A stretch of DNA of 64,000 nucleotides from CAVUOA01 sp963742955 (GCA_963742955.1 CAVUOA010000008.1:744001-808000); one strand, 5' to 3'. Shown: positions 9,062 through 19,503, numbered from the stretch's first letter. Notes: a model not told the origin generated them from the letters alone. A program made the numbers and translations.

Positions 9062-10888
9062 ATGAATCTTATAAAAAATGTTATAAAATTATTAACTGTT
9101 TACGTTTTAACATGGGGAACAATGTCTTCTGCTCAAACAGACATCTTACCGGAAACAAAAAAAAACGTATCCGGAAATTGGGGAATATCGCAGACAGAAA
9201 AAAATCACCCTGTAAATATTGAAAAATCAAGAATTCCCGCCATATTATTGGAACAGTATAAACAGGCAAAGCTATCGGGAAACGAAGATGAAAAAATCAG
9301 AGTAGGAAACGAAATTCAAAAATATTTAGAGCCTTCAGCTGTCACAAATGAAGGCAAGGCAGGAGAAATTATTTCTATTCCGGGAACGCAGGCGCCATTT
9401 TCACCTGATTGGTATAATAACGATGTACAGGTTTATAACGGAGCGGTTGCTCTTTCGGGCGGATACCGGCAGCTTGACTTAAAACGGGGTGAAGACGGAT
9501 GGCTTTACCTTGCTGTAAACAGAAGGAATGTAACCGGCTACAACGGTTATATTACAATATACAAGTCAAGCAACGGAGGAGCAGCATGGAGCGAAGTCGG
9601 AAGCGGCGCAAGCTCATGGTATTTTGGAACAATCAGCATGCTTGTGGAAAAAAGACATGCAACACTTGATGATTCTGTACGGGTTATAGTGTTTTATACA
9701 GCAAGCAACAGCACGAATTTCGATAATGCAATTGTTCAATACTTTTCTTTTAAAAGAAACGGTTCAGGATTTTATTCCGGCATAATAGGTACACCTGCCT
9801 CCGGCAACAAATATGAATACGTAACGACATGCAGTGACGGTGTATATTATTCTACTGCAACGTATATGCATGTTATTGCCAGAGAATGCTCTAATGCAGG
9901 CACACAGGTAGGCTTGAGACACTGGCTTACCACTAACTGGTGTTCAAGCTTTACAAATATTCTTATCAATACAGGCTTTAATGATTATTACCCTAGCGCT
10001 GCTTACTGTGAGAAAGGAACAGGAAATGATTCAATTTACATAGCTGTAGAAAGAAGATTATCCGCCACCGAGTACGAAATCAGGGCTATTATAACTTGTG
10101 AATGGCTTACAACCAACTTCTTCGCATATTATATAACCAATGCAGCATCCGGTACGAAATATGAACGTCCCTGTATTACAGTTCAGCAGCAGCAGGCAAG
10201 TGTTCCAAGAAGGATACTTATTACTTACACCAGGAATAATCTTGCAAGATACTGCCGTTCAATTAACGGGGGCCAATCGTGGGTAGTCGATGCGGCATTA
10301 GGTTCAGACGGACTTGCCGACTTCACATGGTGCAGTTCGGATTCGCTTACAGCGGGTGACGGGTATGCTATTGCATGCTATGTTGACCAGAACGGAGACT
10401 CGGTAACAGTCAGAAGAGGCAACATGACGGGCAGTTTAGGAACGTACAATTACAAACGCAACAGCGGAATGAGTACAGGATATCTTGCTCCGGTTTGTGC
10501 AATTTACAAAGTTGGCAGTAATAAATGGTCAGCATTTGCATATGCAGGTCAGGGTCCGGTTAATGTATATTTCAACCAGGAAAACCTTGTTACTGGTGTA
10601 ACACCTATTAGCGGAAATATACCTGCAAAATTCGAACTTGAACAAAATTTCCCGAATCCGTTCAATCCTTCTACGACAATAAGATTTAATATCCCCAAAT
10701 CTAGCTTTGTAACTCTCAAAGTTTATGATATACTGGGTAATGAAGCTGCATTTCTTGTTAATGAAGAGTTAACGGGTAATTCTTATGAAATTAAATGGGA
10801 TGCAGTTAATTATCCCAGCGGGGTTTATTTCTATAAGATTACGGCAGGTGAATTCACTGAAACGAAAAAGATGATACTGGTGAAATGA
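9062..10888 (+). CDS. Secreted sialidase/BNR-like protein with T9SS sorting domain
   Basis: A 608-residue exported protein. Signal peptide at residues 1-24 (MSSAQ at the end). The central region has BNR-like repeats, for example ITIYKSSNGGAAWSEVGSG and YCRSINGGQSWVVD, as in six-bladed sialidase-like propellers, but no Arg triad can be assigned by eye. It ends in a clean T9SS domain: LEQNFPNPFNPSTTIRF, VTLKVYDILGNEA, YPSGVYFYKI, TETKKMILVK. A good AGGAGA ribosome binding site precedes the ATG. It is probably in the same transcript as 7409 and 8690 and ends at the bidirectional hairpin at 10899. Confidence 0.82.
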   Translation: MNLIKNVIKLLTVYVLTWGTMSSAQTDILPETKKNVSGNWGISQTEKNHPVNIEKSRIPAILLEQYKQAKLSGNEDEKIRVGNEIQKYLEPSAVTNEGKAGEIISIPGTQAPFSPDWYNNDVQVYNGAVALSGGYRQLDLKRGEDGWLYLAVNRRNVTGYNGYITIYKSSNGGAAWSEVGSGASSWYFGTISMLVEKRHATLDDSVRVIVFYTASNSTNFDNAIVQYFSFKRNGSGFYSGIIGTPASGNKYEYVTTCSDGVYYSTATYMHVIARECSNAGTQVGLRHWLTTNWCSSFTNILINTGFNDYYPSAAYCEKGTGNDSIYIAVERRLSATEYEIRAIITCEWLTTNFFAYYITNAASGTKYERPCITVQQQQASVPRRILITYTRNNLARYCRSINGGQSWVVDAALGSDGLADFTWCSSDSLTAGDGYAIACYVDQNGDSVTVRRGNMTGSLGTYNYKRNSGMSTGYLAPVCAIYKVGSNKWSAFAYAGQGPVNVYFNQENLVTGVTPISGNIPAKFELEQNFPNPFNPSTTIRFNIPKSSFVTLKVYDILGNEAAFLVNEELTGNSYEIKWDAVNYPSGVYFYKITAGEFTETKKMILVK

Positions 10889-10898
10889 TTGCTCTCCA

Positions 10899-10935
10899 AA
10901 AACCTGCCGGGATTAAAACACCGGCAGGTTTTTCT
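10899..10935. terminator. Bidirectional terminator between convergent genes
   Basis: Stem AAACCTGCCGG / CCGGCAGGTTT with a 10-base loop, followed by a T-rich tract on the plus strand and an A/T-rich flank on the other. It sits between the ends of the genes at 9062 (+) and 10948 (-). Confidence 0.85.
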
Positions 10936-10947
10936 TTATATAGAATT

Positions 10948-12395
10948 TCAGCTTATTCTGTCAAGTTCATGAATCTTCTCAATCAGCCATTCTTTATTGT
11001 GTAAAACATCTTCATCTTCAATCTTTCTCTTAAGCAAGCCTGCGTCTGCATTCTCAGTTCTGTTTCTCAGGTTACAAAGATTTTTAACATATTTCACGTA
11101 GTTTGAAAAATATTCTTTCCTGTCAGGAGACATCAGCTTATCGTTAGTAAGAAAATGGCGGAATGAATCCAGGTGAGCAAGAAGAGTATCATCGTGTCCC
11201 AGCTCATAATACACAGCAGCCAGAAAACATTTCATTTCGGTTTTATGATATACTTCCGTATATTTTACCTTAGACAGAATTTCAAGCGCTTTCTCAAAAT
11301 TTTTCATTGAAAACTCATAAACAGCCAAAGCATAGTAATAAGTATTTTCCATGTTTTCTTCAGACAGGTCATTTTTATGCTTTTCTATAAATTCTTTTGC
11401 CCACTCGTATTTCTTAAGCTTCAATGCTATATCAACCGCGCTTCTGTAAAATTTTATAGACATCCTTCCGGAAATCCAGTAAAACTCTTTTTTGATTTCA
11501 TTATCGTATACATTAAAAAGCTCGGCAATAAAATCACGGCTGCCCTTCCGAATCATTCTTTTACAGTAATTTTCAAGATTTATATAAATTTCAGCCATAT
11601 CATCATAAGTCAGGTGCTGTTCAAATTTACTCATAAGCTCTTTGACTTTGTAAAAATTAGATGTTTCCGGTTCATTAAGATGAAGCTGAAGGACATGGTA
11701 ATACACGTTTATCGACGGGTATATCCATATAAAATTCCGGCTTCAGGTTATCTATTATGTGTTCAATTAGCTCGGTTTTGAAATCAATTCTGAATATAGA
11801 TTTTGTGTTCAGGTAATAAATATAAAATTTTAATGTATGAAGCAGGTAAAAATAAGTAAGGTTGTTAAAAATATTTTCTATATCAACTATTTTAACAATT
11901 TTTTCGGTTTTATCCTGGTGTAGTCTCGTCAGGTAATAAAAATATTCGTAATCAAGAATAAACTTATTGTAAAAATGGTCTGAATCCAAAACCTGTTCCG
12001 TCTTCAAATTGTTTTACGGCTTCCTTCATGTTTTTTTCTATTTGCCTGTTGAGGTCCCTTTCATTGAGTTCATGAAGCAGATATCTCCTCTCGGCAAATT
12101 TTTTTGATTTAAAACCCTGGTAAGCAAGAAAACTTTCCGCAAGATTTGAAAGGTTAAACATAATCGTCCTCATGAAACCGTCATTGTACTGAGTATTGGG
12201 AAAAATATTTTCATACGCATATTCTTTATCCAGCTTTTCTTCGTCAAAATCCGGGTACAGTTTTCTAAGGTACTCAAATAAGCGGATTACACTTTGGTTC
12301 TTGTTAAAAAAAGGCGAGTTCACAAAATCACCGAACTCTTTTACCTCTTTAGTGGAAAATTTGCAGAGTTGTTCAATCAATATGCTTTTATTCAT
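10948..12395 (-). CDS. Large helical protein, SPFFNK family, copy 2 (two frameshifts)
   Basis: Paralogue of 5576-7015 with the same blocks: KEVKEFGDFVNSPFFNKNQS, FPNTQYNDGFMRTIMFNLS, YLLHELNERDLNRQIEK, FYNKFILDYEYFYYL and the terminal NKEWLIEKIHEL. Two single-base insertions break it. One is near 12003-12010 (after KQFED the other frame gives KTEQVLDSDHFYNKF). One is near 11717 (after MDIP the other frame gives SINVYYHVLQLHLNE). Repaired length is about 482 residues, equal to copy 1. The region upstream of the start also resembles that of copy 1 (AAAACATTTT followed by GCTAAAAAAGC), so the duplication included regulatory DNA. It is divergent from the FN3-like gene at 12728. Confidence 0.75.
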
Positions 12396-12658
12396 CTCTT
12401 CTTATTTTTTGACTTAATTTAAAACATTTTAACAGCTAAAAAAGCCAATAATTCGATAAATCAATAAATTAATTTATAATTACGAAAATATTGTATTTTC
12501 ATAAAACATTCACTCAAAAACTTTCCATTTTGAGGTTTTTACAACAATCATAAATTCCCTTCCAAAGAAATCCCCCAAAATATGAATTTTTTTACGTGAA
12601 AATAAAAATTTGCACAATTGGAATCCTGATTTAGCCGAAACAAACAACCATTTATTTA

Positions 12659-12690
12659 TTTGCTGCGCTCAATATTTCATTGTATCTTTG
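12659..12690 (+). promoter_or_regulatory. Bacteroidota-type promoter
   Basis: TTTG at 12659-12662, a 20-base spacer and TATCTTTG at 12683-12690, an exact match to the group consensus. It drives the FN3-like gene at 12728 and possibly the globin after it. It lies in the 332-base divergent region shared with helical copy 2. Confidence 0.8.
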
Positions 12691-12727
12691 CATCGACTCA
12701 AAACATAAGGATAAATAAATTTTTATA

Positions 12728-13048
12728 ATGGACACAAATAAAAGAACAAGAAACGAAAGCCCCTCAAATAAAAAAAGCGCTTTATTTGTGCTTGCTGCTG
12801 CCTCAGGAGACCTGGACGGAGAAGTTAATCTCCTCTGGGAACCGGTTCGAGGAGCAAGAACATATGTAATTCAGAAGAGTCAGGATTCAAAAAATCCTTC
12901 CAGGTGGATACAGGAAGATATTGTAACAAAATCAAGCTGCACAGTTTCAAAATTAAAAAGCGGAAGAAAATACTGGTTCAGAGTAGCGGCAATCGGTTCA
13001 AACGGGCAGGGACCCTGGAGCGAACCGGTGCAGAAAAAAGCACCATAA
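12728..13048 (+). CDS. Small FN3-like protein, copy 2
   Basis: A 106-residue homologue of 8690-9019, also without signal peptide. A basic N-terminus is followed by one FN3-like domain: SGDLDGEVNLLWEPV, RTYVIQKSQDS, CTVSKLKSGRKYWFRVAAI, GPWSEPVQKKAP. It has a perfect promoter at 12659 and an AAGGA-like ribosome binding site. It is divergent from helical copy 2 and 48 bases upstream of the globin gene. The recurring pairing of an FN3-like gene with a helical SPFFNK gene is the main clue to a shared role. Confidence 0.78.
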   Translation: MDTNKRTRNESPSNKKSALFVLAAASGDLDGEVNLLWEPVRGARTYVIQKSQDSKNPSRWIQEDIVTKSSCTVSKLKSGRKYWFRVAAIGSNGQGPWSEPVQKKAP

Positions 13049-13096
13049 AAGAAATTAGAAAATTAAAAAATAATATTAAATCAGAAAGGAAATAAA

Positions 13097-13542
13097 TTGA
13101 CAGAAACACAAAAAATCCTCGTTCAGAAAAGCTTCGAAAAAGTTTTACCCATAGCAGATACAGCGGCAGAATTGTTTTACGGCAGGTTTTTGAAATTGAC
13201 CCCTCGCTCAGACCGATGTTCAGCGGTGATATCAAAGAACAGGGCAAAAAACTTATGATGACATTAAATGTAGCCGTTAAAGGACTTGACAGGCTGGATG
13301 AGCTTGTACCGCAAATTCAGAAACTCGGAAGAAACCATGCAGGCTACGGCGTAAAAGACGAACATTATGATACAGTTGCCGGCGCTCTTCTCTGGACACT
13401 GGAACAAGGATTAGGCGCCGATTTCACTGATGAAGTGAAAGAAGCGTGGATGAAGTATATACAATTATTAGCCGATACAATGAAAGAAGCAGCTAAAGAA
13501 GCTGAAAAAGATGCTGAAGTTGAAGCAGAAGTAATAAATTAA
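13097..13542 (+). CDS. Single-domain globin (frameshifted)
   Basis: Haem-binding globin of the flavohaemoglobin-like single-domain type, about 148 residues. The start is TTG 13097 behind AGAAAGGAAAT. The N-terminal part reads QKILVQKSFEKVLPIADTAA and ELFYGRF. A missing T in a T-run near 13188-13193 shifts the frame; the other frame gives FEIDPSLRPMFSGD. The proximal-His region NHAGYGVKDEHYDTVAGALL and the final WMKYIQLLADTM are clear. Such proteins bind O2 or NO and are often involved in NO detoxification. No reductase domain is attached. The break is most likely a homopolymer error. Confidence 0.85.
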
Positions 13543-13581
13543 ATTTTAAATATTTCTTATAAAATAGAAAAGGAAGGATAA

Positions 13582-14009
13582 ATGGAATAACTTTTTTAAC
13601 TCAAAGGCAAAATTCATTCTGTTTGCAGTTATGATGGCAGGATTATTTTCAAGCTGCAGCAAATTAAACAAAATAAAAGATATCACAGAAAAACTCTCCA
13701 ATGAAGACAAGCTGTATTTCTGTGAAAGATACGTAACAAAAGAAATCGGCGAAAGCACAACATTTAAACAGGGGAAAGTAACAGTAATGGTAAAACTTAA
13801 AAAAGCAATTGGTGTGTCTTCGGTTGATATAAATGTAACAAATCATTGAAACAGGCAAGGTAGTCAATACTTTTCCTTTCACCGTTCAGCCCAGCTGGGA
13901 TTATATCCATTTTGATGACGTTGATTTTGATGAAACCGGAAAATACAAGGTCAGCTGTTTGAAGAAAGACGGTACGGTTTTAGCCACCGGCGAAGTTGAA
14001 ATTATATAA
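13582..14009 (+). CDS. Small lipoprotein, paralogue of the protein at 32693 (frameshifted)
   Basis: Reading from ATG 13582 with one surplus G gives MNNFFNSKAKFILFAVMMAG and then LFSSC, a good lipoprotein signal with the lipobox cysteine. The mature part contains LYFCERYVTKE, KVTVMVKLKKAIGV, then after a second indel near 13843 IIETGKVVNTFPFTVQ, WDYIHFDDVDFDETGKYKV and TVLATGEVEII. The secreted protein at 32693-33112 has the same order of blocks (MYFCEKY, LTVMVKCDYALGL, FDEPGIYRVFLL). Length is about 141 residues, probably one beta-sandwich. The function is unknown. Confidence 0.7.
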
Positions 14010-14068
14010 ACCGGGGCCGTTTAATTGGCTCAAATAAGTTAATGAATTAAGAACCCGTAAACCCTCTA

Positions 14069-14118
14069 TAAAAGAGATTCGGCTTTTTGAAAGAAAAGTT
14101 TGAATCTCTTTTTTTTCG
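14069..14118 (+). terminator. Rho-independent terminator
   Basis: AAAGAGATTC at 14071-14080 pairs with GAATCTCTTT at 14102-14111, followed by a run of eight T. It ends the globin-lipoprotein transcript. Confidence 0.85.
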
Positions 14119-14262
14119 GTTATAAGAAAAGTTTGTAAAGAACTCTGTAAATCCAAATGGTATAAAATCTGTTGTTGTTTCCATTTGAAAATAAATTATA
14201 TTAAATAAATTGATTTATTTCATTATCTTTACTTAAGTAAGATAACAACAAACACTTAGCTA

Positions 14263-15220
14263 ATGACCTACAATTTCGCTTTAATAGGCGCTGCGGGCTA
14301 TGTTGCGCCCCGTCATATGAGAGCTATCAAGGAAAACGGGCAAAACTTAATAGCAGCAGTCGATAAAAATGATTCAGCCGGAATAATCGACAGTTATTTC
14401 CCGGACGCCAGCTTTTTTACAGAGTTTGAAAGGTTTGACCGCCATTCTGAAATGCTGAAACGCGCAGGAGAAGAATTCCGTATTCACTATGTAAGCATCT
14501 GTTCGCCCAACTATCTTCACGACGCCCATATAAGATTTGCCCTTCGCGAAGGAGCAAATGCTATATGTGAAAAACCCCTTGTTCTCAACCCATGGAATGC
14601 TGAAGCGCTTTCGGTTATCGAAAGTGAAACGGGAAACCGGGTTAACACAGTACTTCAGCTTCGCCATCATCCTTCTATAATTGAGCTTAAGAAGAAAATT
14701 GACGAATCGAAGCCGAAGAAAAAATATGACGTTGAGCTTGTTTATATTACACCGCGCGGGAAATGGTATCATTATTCCTGGAAAGGAAACATACTAAAAT
14801 CAGGGGGTATTGCTACAAATATCGGAATCCATTTTTTCGATATGCTGGCATGGATTTTCGGTGAAGTAAAAGACAGCATTCTCCATTTATCTTCTAAGTA
14901 CCCGCGCGGCAGGACTTTTAGAGCTTGAAAAGGCAAACGTAAAATGGTTCCTCTCGATTGACAGAAACGACCTGCCTGCGCATTTAATTTCAGATAAACC
15001 CGTAACATTCAGGTCAATAAAAGTAAACGGGGAAGAAATAGAATTTTCACAGGGATTTACGGATTTGCATACTGTAACTTACAGAGAAATACTTGCAGGC
15101 AGGGGTTATGGTATAAAAGACGCTTTGCCTTCGATTGATGTTGCATACAGAATCAGAAATTCAGACCCTATTGGACTTAAAGGGGAATACCATCCCATCT
15201 TGCTTCAAATAAACAGATGA
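14263..15220 (+). CDS. wlbA: WlbA/WbpB-like UDP-sugar 3-dehydrogenase (frameshifted)
   Basis: Gfo/Idh/MocA-family NAD-dependent dehydrogenase, closest by eye to WlbA/WbpB, which oxidises C3 of UDP-N-acetylglucosaminuronate for di-N-acetylated mannosaminuronate in surface glycans. The Rossmann start is FALIGAAGYVAPRHMRAI. Then come DSYFPDASFFTEFERFDRH, SICSPNYLHD, the EKP motif in NAICEKPLVLNPWN, and GGIATNIGIHFFD. An indel near 14900 after LSSKYP breaks the frame; the other frame continues AAGLLELEKANVKWFLSIDR and ends PILLQINR. Repaired length is about 319 residues, as expected. Its usual pathway partners are not nearby. The substrate is inferred from family likeness. Confidence 0.85.
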
Positions 15221-15244
15221 AAATTAAACCACTATAACAATTTT

Positions 15245-17080
15245 ATGAACGATTTTACAGATAAACACAGCCTTATTCCGCTGAGAGATTTCTTTAAAAA
15301 CCCCGAGAAAATATCTTATAAAATTTCCCCGGACGGAAAGTATCTTTCTTTTCTTGCTCCATATAATAACAGGCTCAACATCTTTATACAGGATTTGGCA
15401 GGTAAAACTGAGGCAGTCAGAATAACCGGTGAAACAGAACGTGATATCATGAACTACATTTGGGGTAATAACGAACGGATTTTATATTTGATGGATGATA
15501 AAGGCGATGAAAATTTTCATCTCTTTGCTGTTAATACAGACGGCACAGAACATGCGGACTTTACTCCGTTTGATAAAGTTACTACACATATAATTGACGA
15601 ACTCGAGGATATCGATTCGGAGATTATGATTGGACTGAACAAGAGAAATCCGGAAATATTTGATGCATACCGTCTTAATGTTCATACCGGCGAATTAAAA
15701 ATGGAAGCTGAAAACCCGGGTAATATTTCTGTCTGGATAACTGACCATAACGGTCATATCCGTGCTGCTTTAACAACAGACGGAGTGAATTCCAGTATGC
15801 TGTACAGAGAGAACAGCACTGGTGTATTCAAGCCGGTTTTAACTACAAACTTCAAAGAAACAATACGGCCTCTTTTTTTTACATTCGATAATAAATACGT
15901 ATATGCTTCTTCTAATTTAAACAGGGATAAAGCCGCTATAGTTAAATTTGATATTTCAAACGGCAAAGAACTTGAGCTTATTTACGAACATCCCGAAGTT
16001 GATGTTTATGACCTTTCATACTCAAAGAAAAGAAAAGTCCTGACCTCGATAACATACACTACATGGAAAAGGCAGATGGAATTTCTGGATGAAGAAAAAA
16101 AATCTATTTATGACAGAATTACACCTGAACTTGGAAATTACGAAATTGTTATTGCCGATTCAAATAAAGATGAAGACAAGTTTATAATCAGAACCTACAG
16201 CGATAGAACATTAGGCGCATATTATTTATATGACAAGACGCATGACAAGCTTACTTTTCTTGCAGATGTCAGTCCCTGGCTCAAAGAAAAAGAAATGGCA
16301 GAGCTTAAACCAATAACATTTAAAGCGCGTGACGGTATGACAATTCACGGCTACCTTGCGCTGCCTCACGGAAAAGAGACTAAAAACCTGCCTGTAGTGC
16401 TTTTAGTTCACGGAGGACCATGGGTAAGAGACAATTGGGTTTACAGTCCCGAAACACAGTTCCTTGCCAACAGGGGTTACGCTGTATTAAAAATAAATTA
16501 CAGGGGCTCAACCGGCTACGGCAGAAAATTCTGGGAATCGTCTTTCAAACAGTGGGGAAAGAAAATGCAGGATGACCTCACCGACGGAGTAAAATGGCTT
16601 ATTGGTGAAGGCATCGCCGACCCGAAGCGTGTTGCAATCTACGGCGGAAGCTACGGCGGTTATGCAACACTTGCGGGACTTGCATTTACTCCCGACCTCT
16701 ATGCCTGCGGAATAGATTATGTTGGAGTTTCAAACATGTTTACTTTTATGAAATCTATTCCTCCATACTGGAAACCTTATCTTGAAATGATGTATGAAAT
16801 GGTTGGCAATCCCGAAAAAGAAATTGAGCTTATGAAAGAAGCCTCGCCTGTTTACCATGTAGATAAAATAAAAGCACCTTTATTTATTGCCCAGGGAAGA
16901 ATGGACCCGCGCGTTAATGTTAATGAATCAGACCAGATGGTTGAAGCATTAAAGAAAAAAGGAATCGAAGTGCCGTATATGGTTAAAGACAATGAAGGTC
17001 ACGGTTTCCGCAACGAAGAAAACCGCTTCGAGTTCTACGAAGCAATGGAAAAATTTTTGGAAAAACATCTAAAAAATTAA
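15245..17080 (+). CDS. S9 family prolyl oligopeptidase-like peptidase
   Basis: A 611-residue serine peptidase. The N-terminal two-thirds are a beta-propeller (ISPDGKYLSFLAPYNNRLNI at the first blade). The C-terminal alpha/beta hydrolase has the oxyanion region VLLVHGGPWVRDNW, the nucleophile motif GGSYGGYATL (Ser469), the acid region IAQGRMDPRVNVNESDQM and the catalytic His in NEGHGFRNEENR. This is the acylaminoacyl-peptidase/dipeptidyl-peptidase group. No signal peptide is seen, so it is probably cytoplasmic and trims oligopeptides. It starts 24 bases after wlbA and is intact. Confidence 0.92.
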   Translation: MNDFTDKHSLIPLRDFFKNPEKISYKISPDGKYLSFLAPYNNRLNIFIQDLAGKTEAVRITGETERDIMNYIWGNNERILYLMDDKGDENFHLFAVNTDGTEHADFTPFDKVTTHIIDELEDIDSEIMIGLNKRNPEIFDAYRLNVHTGELKMEAENPGNISVWITDHNGHIRAALTTDGVNSSMLYRENSTGVFKPVLTTNFKETIRPLFFTFDNKYVYASSNLNRDKAAIVKFDISNGKELELIYEHPEVDVYDLSYSKKRKVLTSITYTTWKRQMEFLDEEKKSIYDRITPELGNYEIVIADSNKDEDKFIIRTYSDRTLGAYYLYDKTHDKLTFLADVSPWLKEKEMAELKPITFKARDGMTIHGYLALPHGKETKNLPVVLLVHGGPWVRDNWVYSPETQFLANRGYAVLKINYRGSTGYGRKFWESSFKQWGKKMQDDLTDGVKWLIGEGIADPKRVAIYGGSYGGYATLAGLAFTPDLYACGIDYVGVSNMFTFMKSIPPYWKPYLEMMYEMVGNPEKEIELMKEASPVYHVDKIKAPLFIAQGRMDPRVNVNESDQMVEALKKKGIEVPYMVKDNEGHGFRNEENRFEFYEAMEKFLEKHLKN

Positions 17081-17154
17081 AAATCTATAGAAACCTTTCC
17101 GCTTCTCCGGAAGTCTAAATTATAACAACACCTTAAATAAAAGGAGGGAGCATA

Positions 17155-18028
17155 ATGTTTAAAAAATTACTGATTATCATACTCTTAGCATTAATATCGT
17201 CAGGCGTATCGGCGCAGGATAAAGACAAAGACAAATGGAAATTTAAAGTATTCGAAGACGATTACTTCTACAAAAGCAGACCGACGGTTGATATTACATA
17301 CGGAATGTCAAAAATCAGCCTGAAAAACTCCGCGCTTGATTTCAAAGACGCCGGCTTAATGGAAATGAAGCTCGGATATACTTACCTGCAGAAATCACGT
17401 TACAGTAAAAATATTTCCAAGTTCGAAAACAACTTCCTGATGGTAAGCTACATATCATCAAAATTAAACACAAAGAACAACGCAGCAGAAGATAAAACAT
17501 GGCGGTTTGGACTTCGGAAGCTCAAACGGTTACGGTTATATGCTCGGCAAAAAATCATCTCTTGTGCTGTATAACGCAAGCTCGATTGTTTGGACAAGAT
17601 ACGATGACGGTTTCTCTTCTCCTTTGACTCAGGAAGAAGCCAACAGCTACCGCTATGGTACTTTAAGTGTATTTAATCAGAGCATGCGGTTCGGAACAAA
17701 CACAGAAGCGGGCATTATTATTCCCATAGCAGGATTTGTAAACCTGCAGGCGCAGTTCGATAGAACACTTGTTTTCCCGCGCCACCTTGTGTGGAAGCAT
17801 CTCGGCAGTGTTATGATTGAAGCAATAGGACAGACGGCAATTGACGGGTTTATTCATGCCATAATGAAATCATCACCAATGGCAGGACCAATTATGAACT
17901 TCGTTTTGAAAAACGCGCTATCATACGGAATCTATGAACTTCGCAGAGAAAAGATGAACTGGCCGTTCGAAAGCACGGAACCTCTGCTGTTCGATTCATT
18001 TAAGGCAGGGTTTACGTTTACGTTTTAA
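17155..18028 (+). CDS. Putative outer-membrane protein (frameshifted)
   Basis: Exported protein of about 290 residues. Signal peptide at residues 1-21 (ISSGVSAQ). The mature part is rich in alternating beta strands and ends FKAGFTFTF, with a C-terminal Phe as in outer-membrane barrels. An indel near 17505 splits it: after KTWRF the other frame continues DFGSSNGYGYMLGKKSS. A strong Shine-Dalgarno AAAGGAGGGAGC precedes the ATG, stronger than most genes here. The family is not recognised; barrel topology is an inference. Confidence 0.65.
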
Positions 18029-18048
18029 AAATATATTTTATTAAATCT

Positions 18049-18080
18049 AAAGGCAGCTAACGGCTGCCTTTCTGTTTATT
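18049..18080 (+). terminator. Rho-independent terminator
   Basis: AAAGGCAGC / GCTGCCTTT with a 5-base loop, followed by a T-rich stretch, 20 bases after the putative outer-membrane protein gene. Confidence 0.8.
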
Positions 18081-18177
18081 TTATTTCATACAGCCCGCAC
18101 AAATGACAATTTTTGTCCTTCTCTAAACATCTAATTAACAATAGCTTTTCACCAATTTTATCCGGTAATTATAGCAA

Positions 18178-18209
18178 ATTGTTAACACAATTTTAAAAAT
18201 TTGTCTTTG
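18178..18209 (+). promoter_or_regulatory. Possible Bacteroidota-type promoter
   Basis: ATTG at 18178-18181, a 20-base spacer and TGTCTTTG at 18202-18209, one mismatch in each element. It lies 71 bases upstream of the lipoprotein gene at 18280. Confidence 0.4.
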
Positions 18210-18279
18210 AATAAAAACTGAAATTGGATTGTTTTAAAAAACACAAAAAATTATTTTTACATGTTTAAAAATTAAAAAC

Positions 18280-19340
18280 ATGAAAAAGATATCCGTTCCA
18301 TTATTCTTTTCACTGATTTTTCTTACCTTTTTGATAAATTCCTGTAAAGATGATGTAATACCAACAAAACAAAATGAAACTATTGATAGCGGAGATATAT
18401 ACGAATGGAAAATATTCCCTTATTACTTAAGCAATTTTACAGGATTATTTGTAGCGGATTCCAACCATATATTTATCAGTGATACTTATAACAAGCCACT
18501 CCTTTTTAATAGTCAAACATTTCAAAATATTGAGTTAAATGATCCTAATTTGAATTTGTTTTGGTTAAAGGTTATGACCAAAATAATGTTTTTTTTGGTG
18601 GAGGTCATGTTTCCAATAAGAACCCAGTCCTTAAAAAATGGGAAAATGGTTCAATAACAACATATCCAATTTTAAACGATAGTGGAATAAGCATACATGA
18701 TATATTGACTTTTGGTGCAAACCAAGCATGGGTTACAACAGTCGGTTCTAATAATATTTATAAATTCAATACAGGTCAATATATTAAGTATGTACTTGAT
18801 GATAGCATTAAGAATGCAAAATTTTTCAAAAATGCCTCAGGTGATCTCTTTGTTTTCGGAGTGTACACTGAAAGAAATATTAACAATACGATCTCTGAAG
18901 TTCTGTATTCATATAAATTTGAAAATGACAGTTTTGTGCTAGTTTCTAAGGATTCAATATATCCAGCAACCCCCAAGACAGATTATTTAATGAATTGTGG
19001 AACTGATATGTTTATGATTTCTTCTCCAGACCAATTTAATCAAATATATTTATTCAATGGAAATAAATGGGAATACTATATTACAGCACCAGAATATAAC
19101 ATTTCTAATATTGGAGGTATATCAAAAAACTATTTTGTAACATTTTTTGCAAGTAGACTCTCAATTTATATGTGGAATGGGAATTGGCGAAAAGAAGATA
19201 GTCTTAAATTCCCTAACTACCCCCCATTTTTTTCAATTGGATCAAGCTCAATCATTATTAATAATAGAAATGTATATTTCACAGCTAAAAGTGTGAGCGA
19301 TAATGTATCATTCTTGATAATAGGAAAAATAAAACAATAA
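18280..19340 (+). CDS. Lipoprotein with propeller-like repeats (frameshifted)
   Basis: Lipoprotein signal MKKISVPLFFSLIFLTF followed by the lipobox LINSC. An indel near 18560 splits it; the other frame restores VKGYDQNNVFFGGGH. Repaired length is about 353 residues. Blade-like units such as AWVTTVGSNNIYKFN, MFMISSPDQFNQIYLFNG and LSIYMWNGNWRKEDSL suggest a beta-propeller exposed on a membrane surface. The gene is noticeably more AT-rich than its neighbours, which could mean later acquisition. The family is not recognised. Confidence 0.65.
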
Positions 19341-19479
19341 AATTTTAGGTTAATTCTAGTAGAGGAATTCAAAGTTTTCATACGCCCTCTACAGGTAACC
19401 CTGCTGTTAAAATATAAACCCTTCATTTCCTGTTACAGCAGAATCACCCAATGGGGGCCTGCTGTTTAAATAATAACCC

Positions 19480-19503
19480 GTTGTTGGTGTTGTCACCAAC
19501 AAC
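19480..19503. repeat. Perfect palindromic hairpin
   Basis: GTTGTTGGTG and CACCAACAAC pair perfectly around a 4-base loop. No T-run follows, so it is not a standard terminator. It lies between the lipoprotein gene and the addA promoter. Confidence 0.6.
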
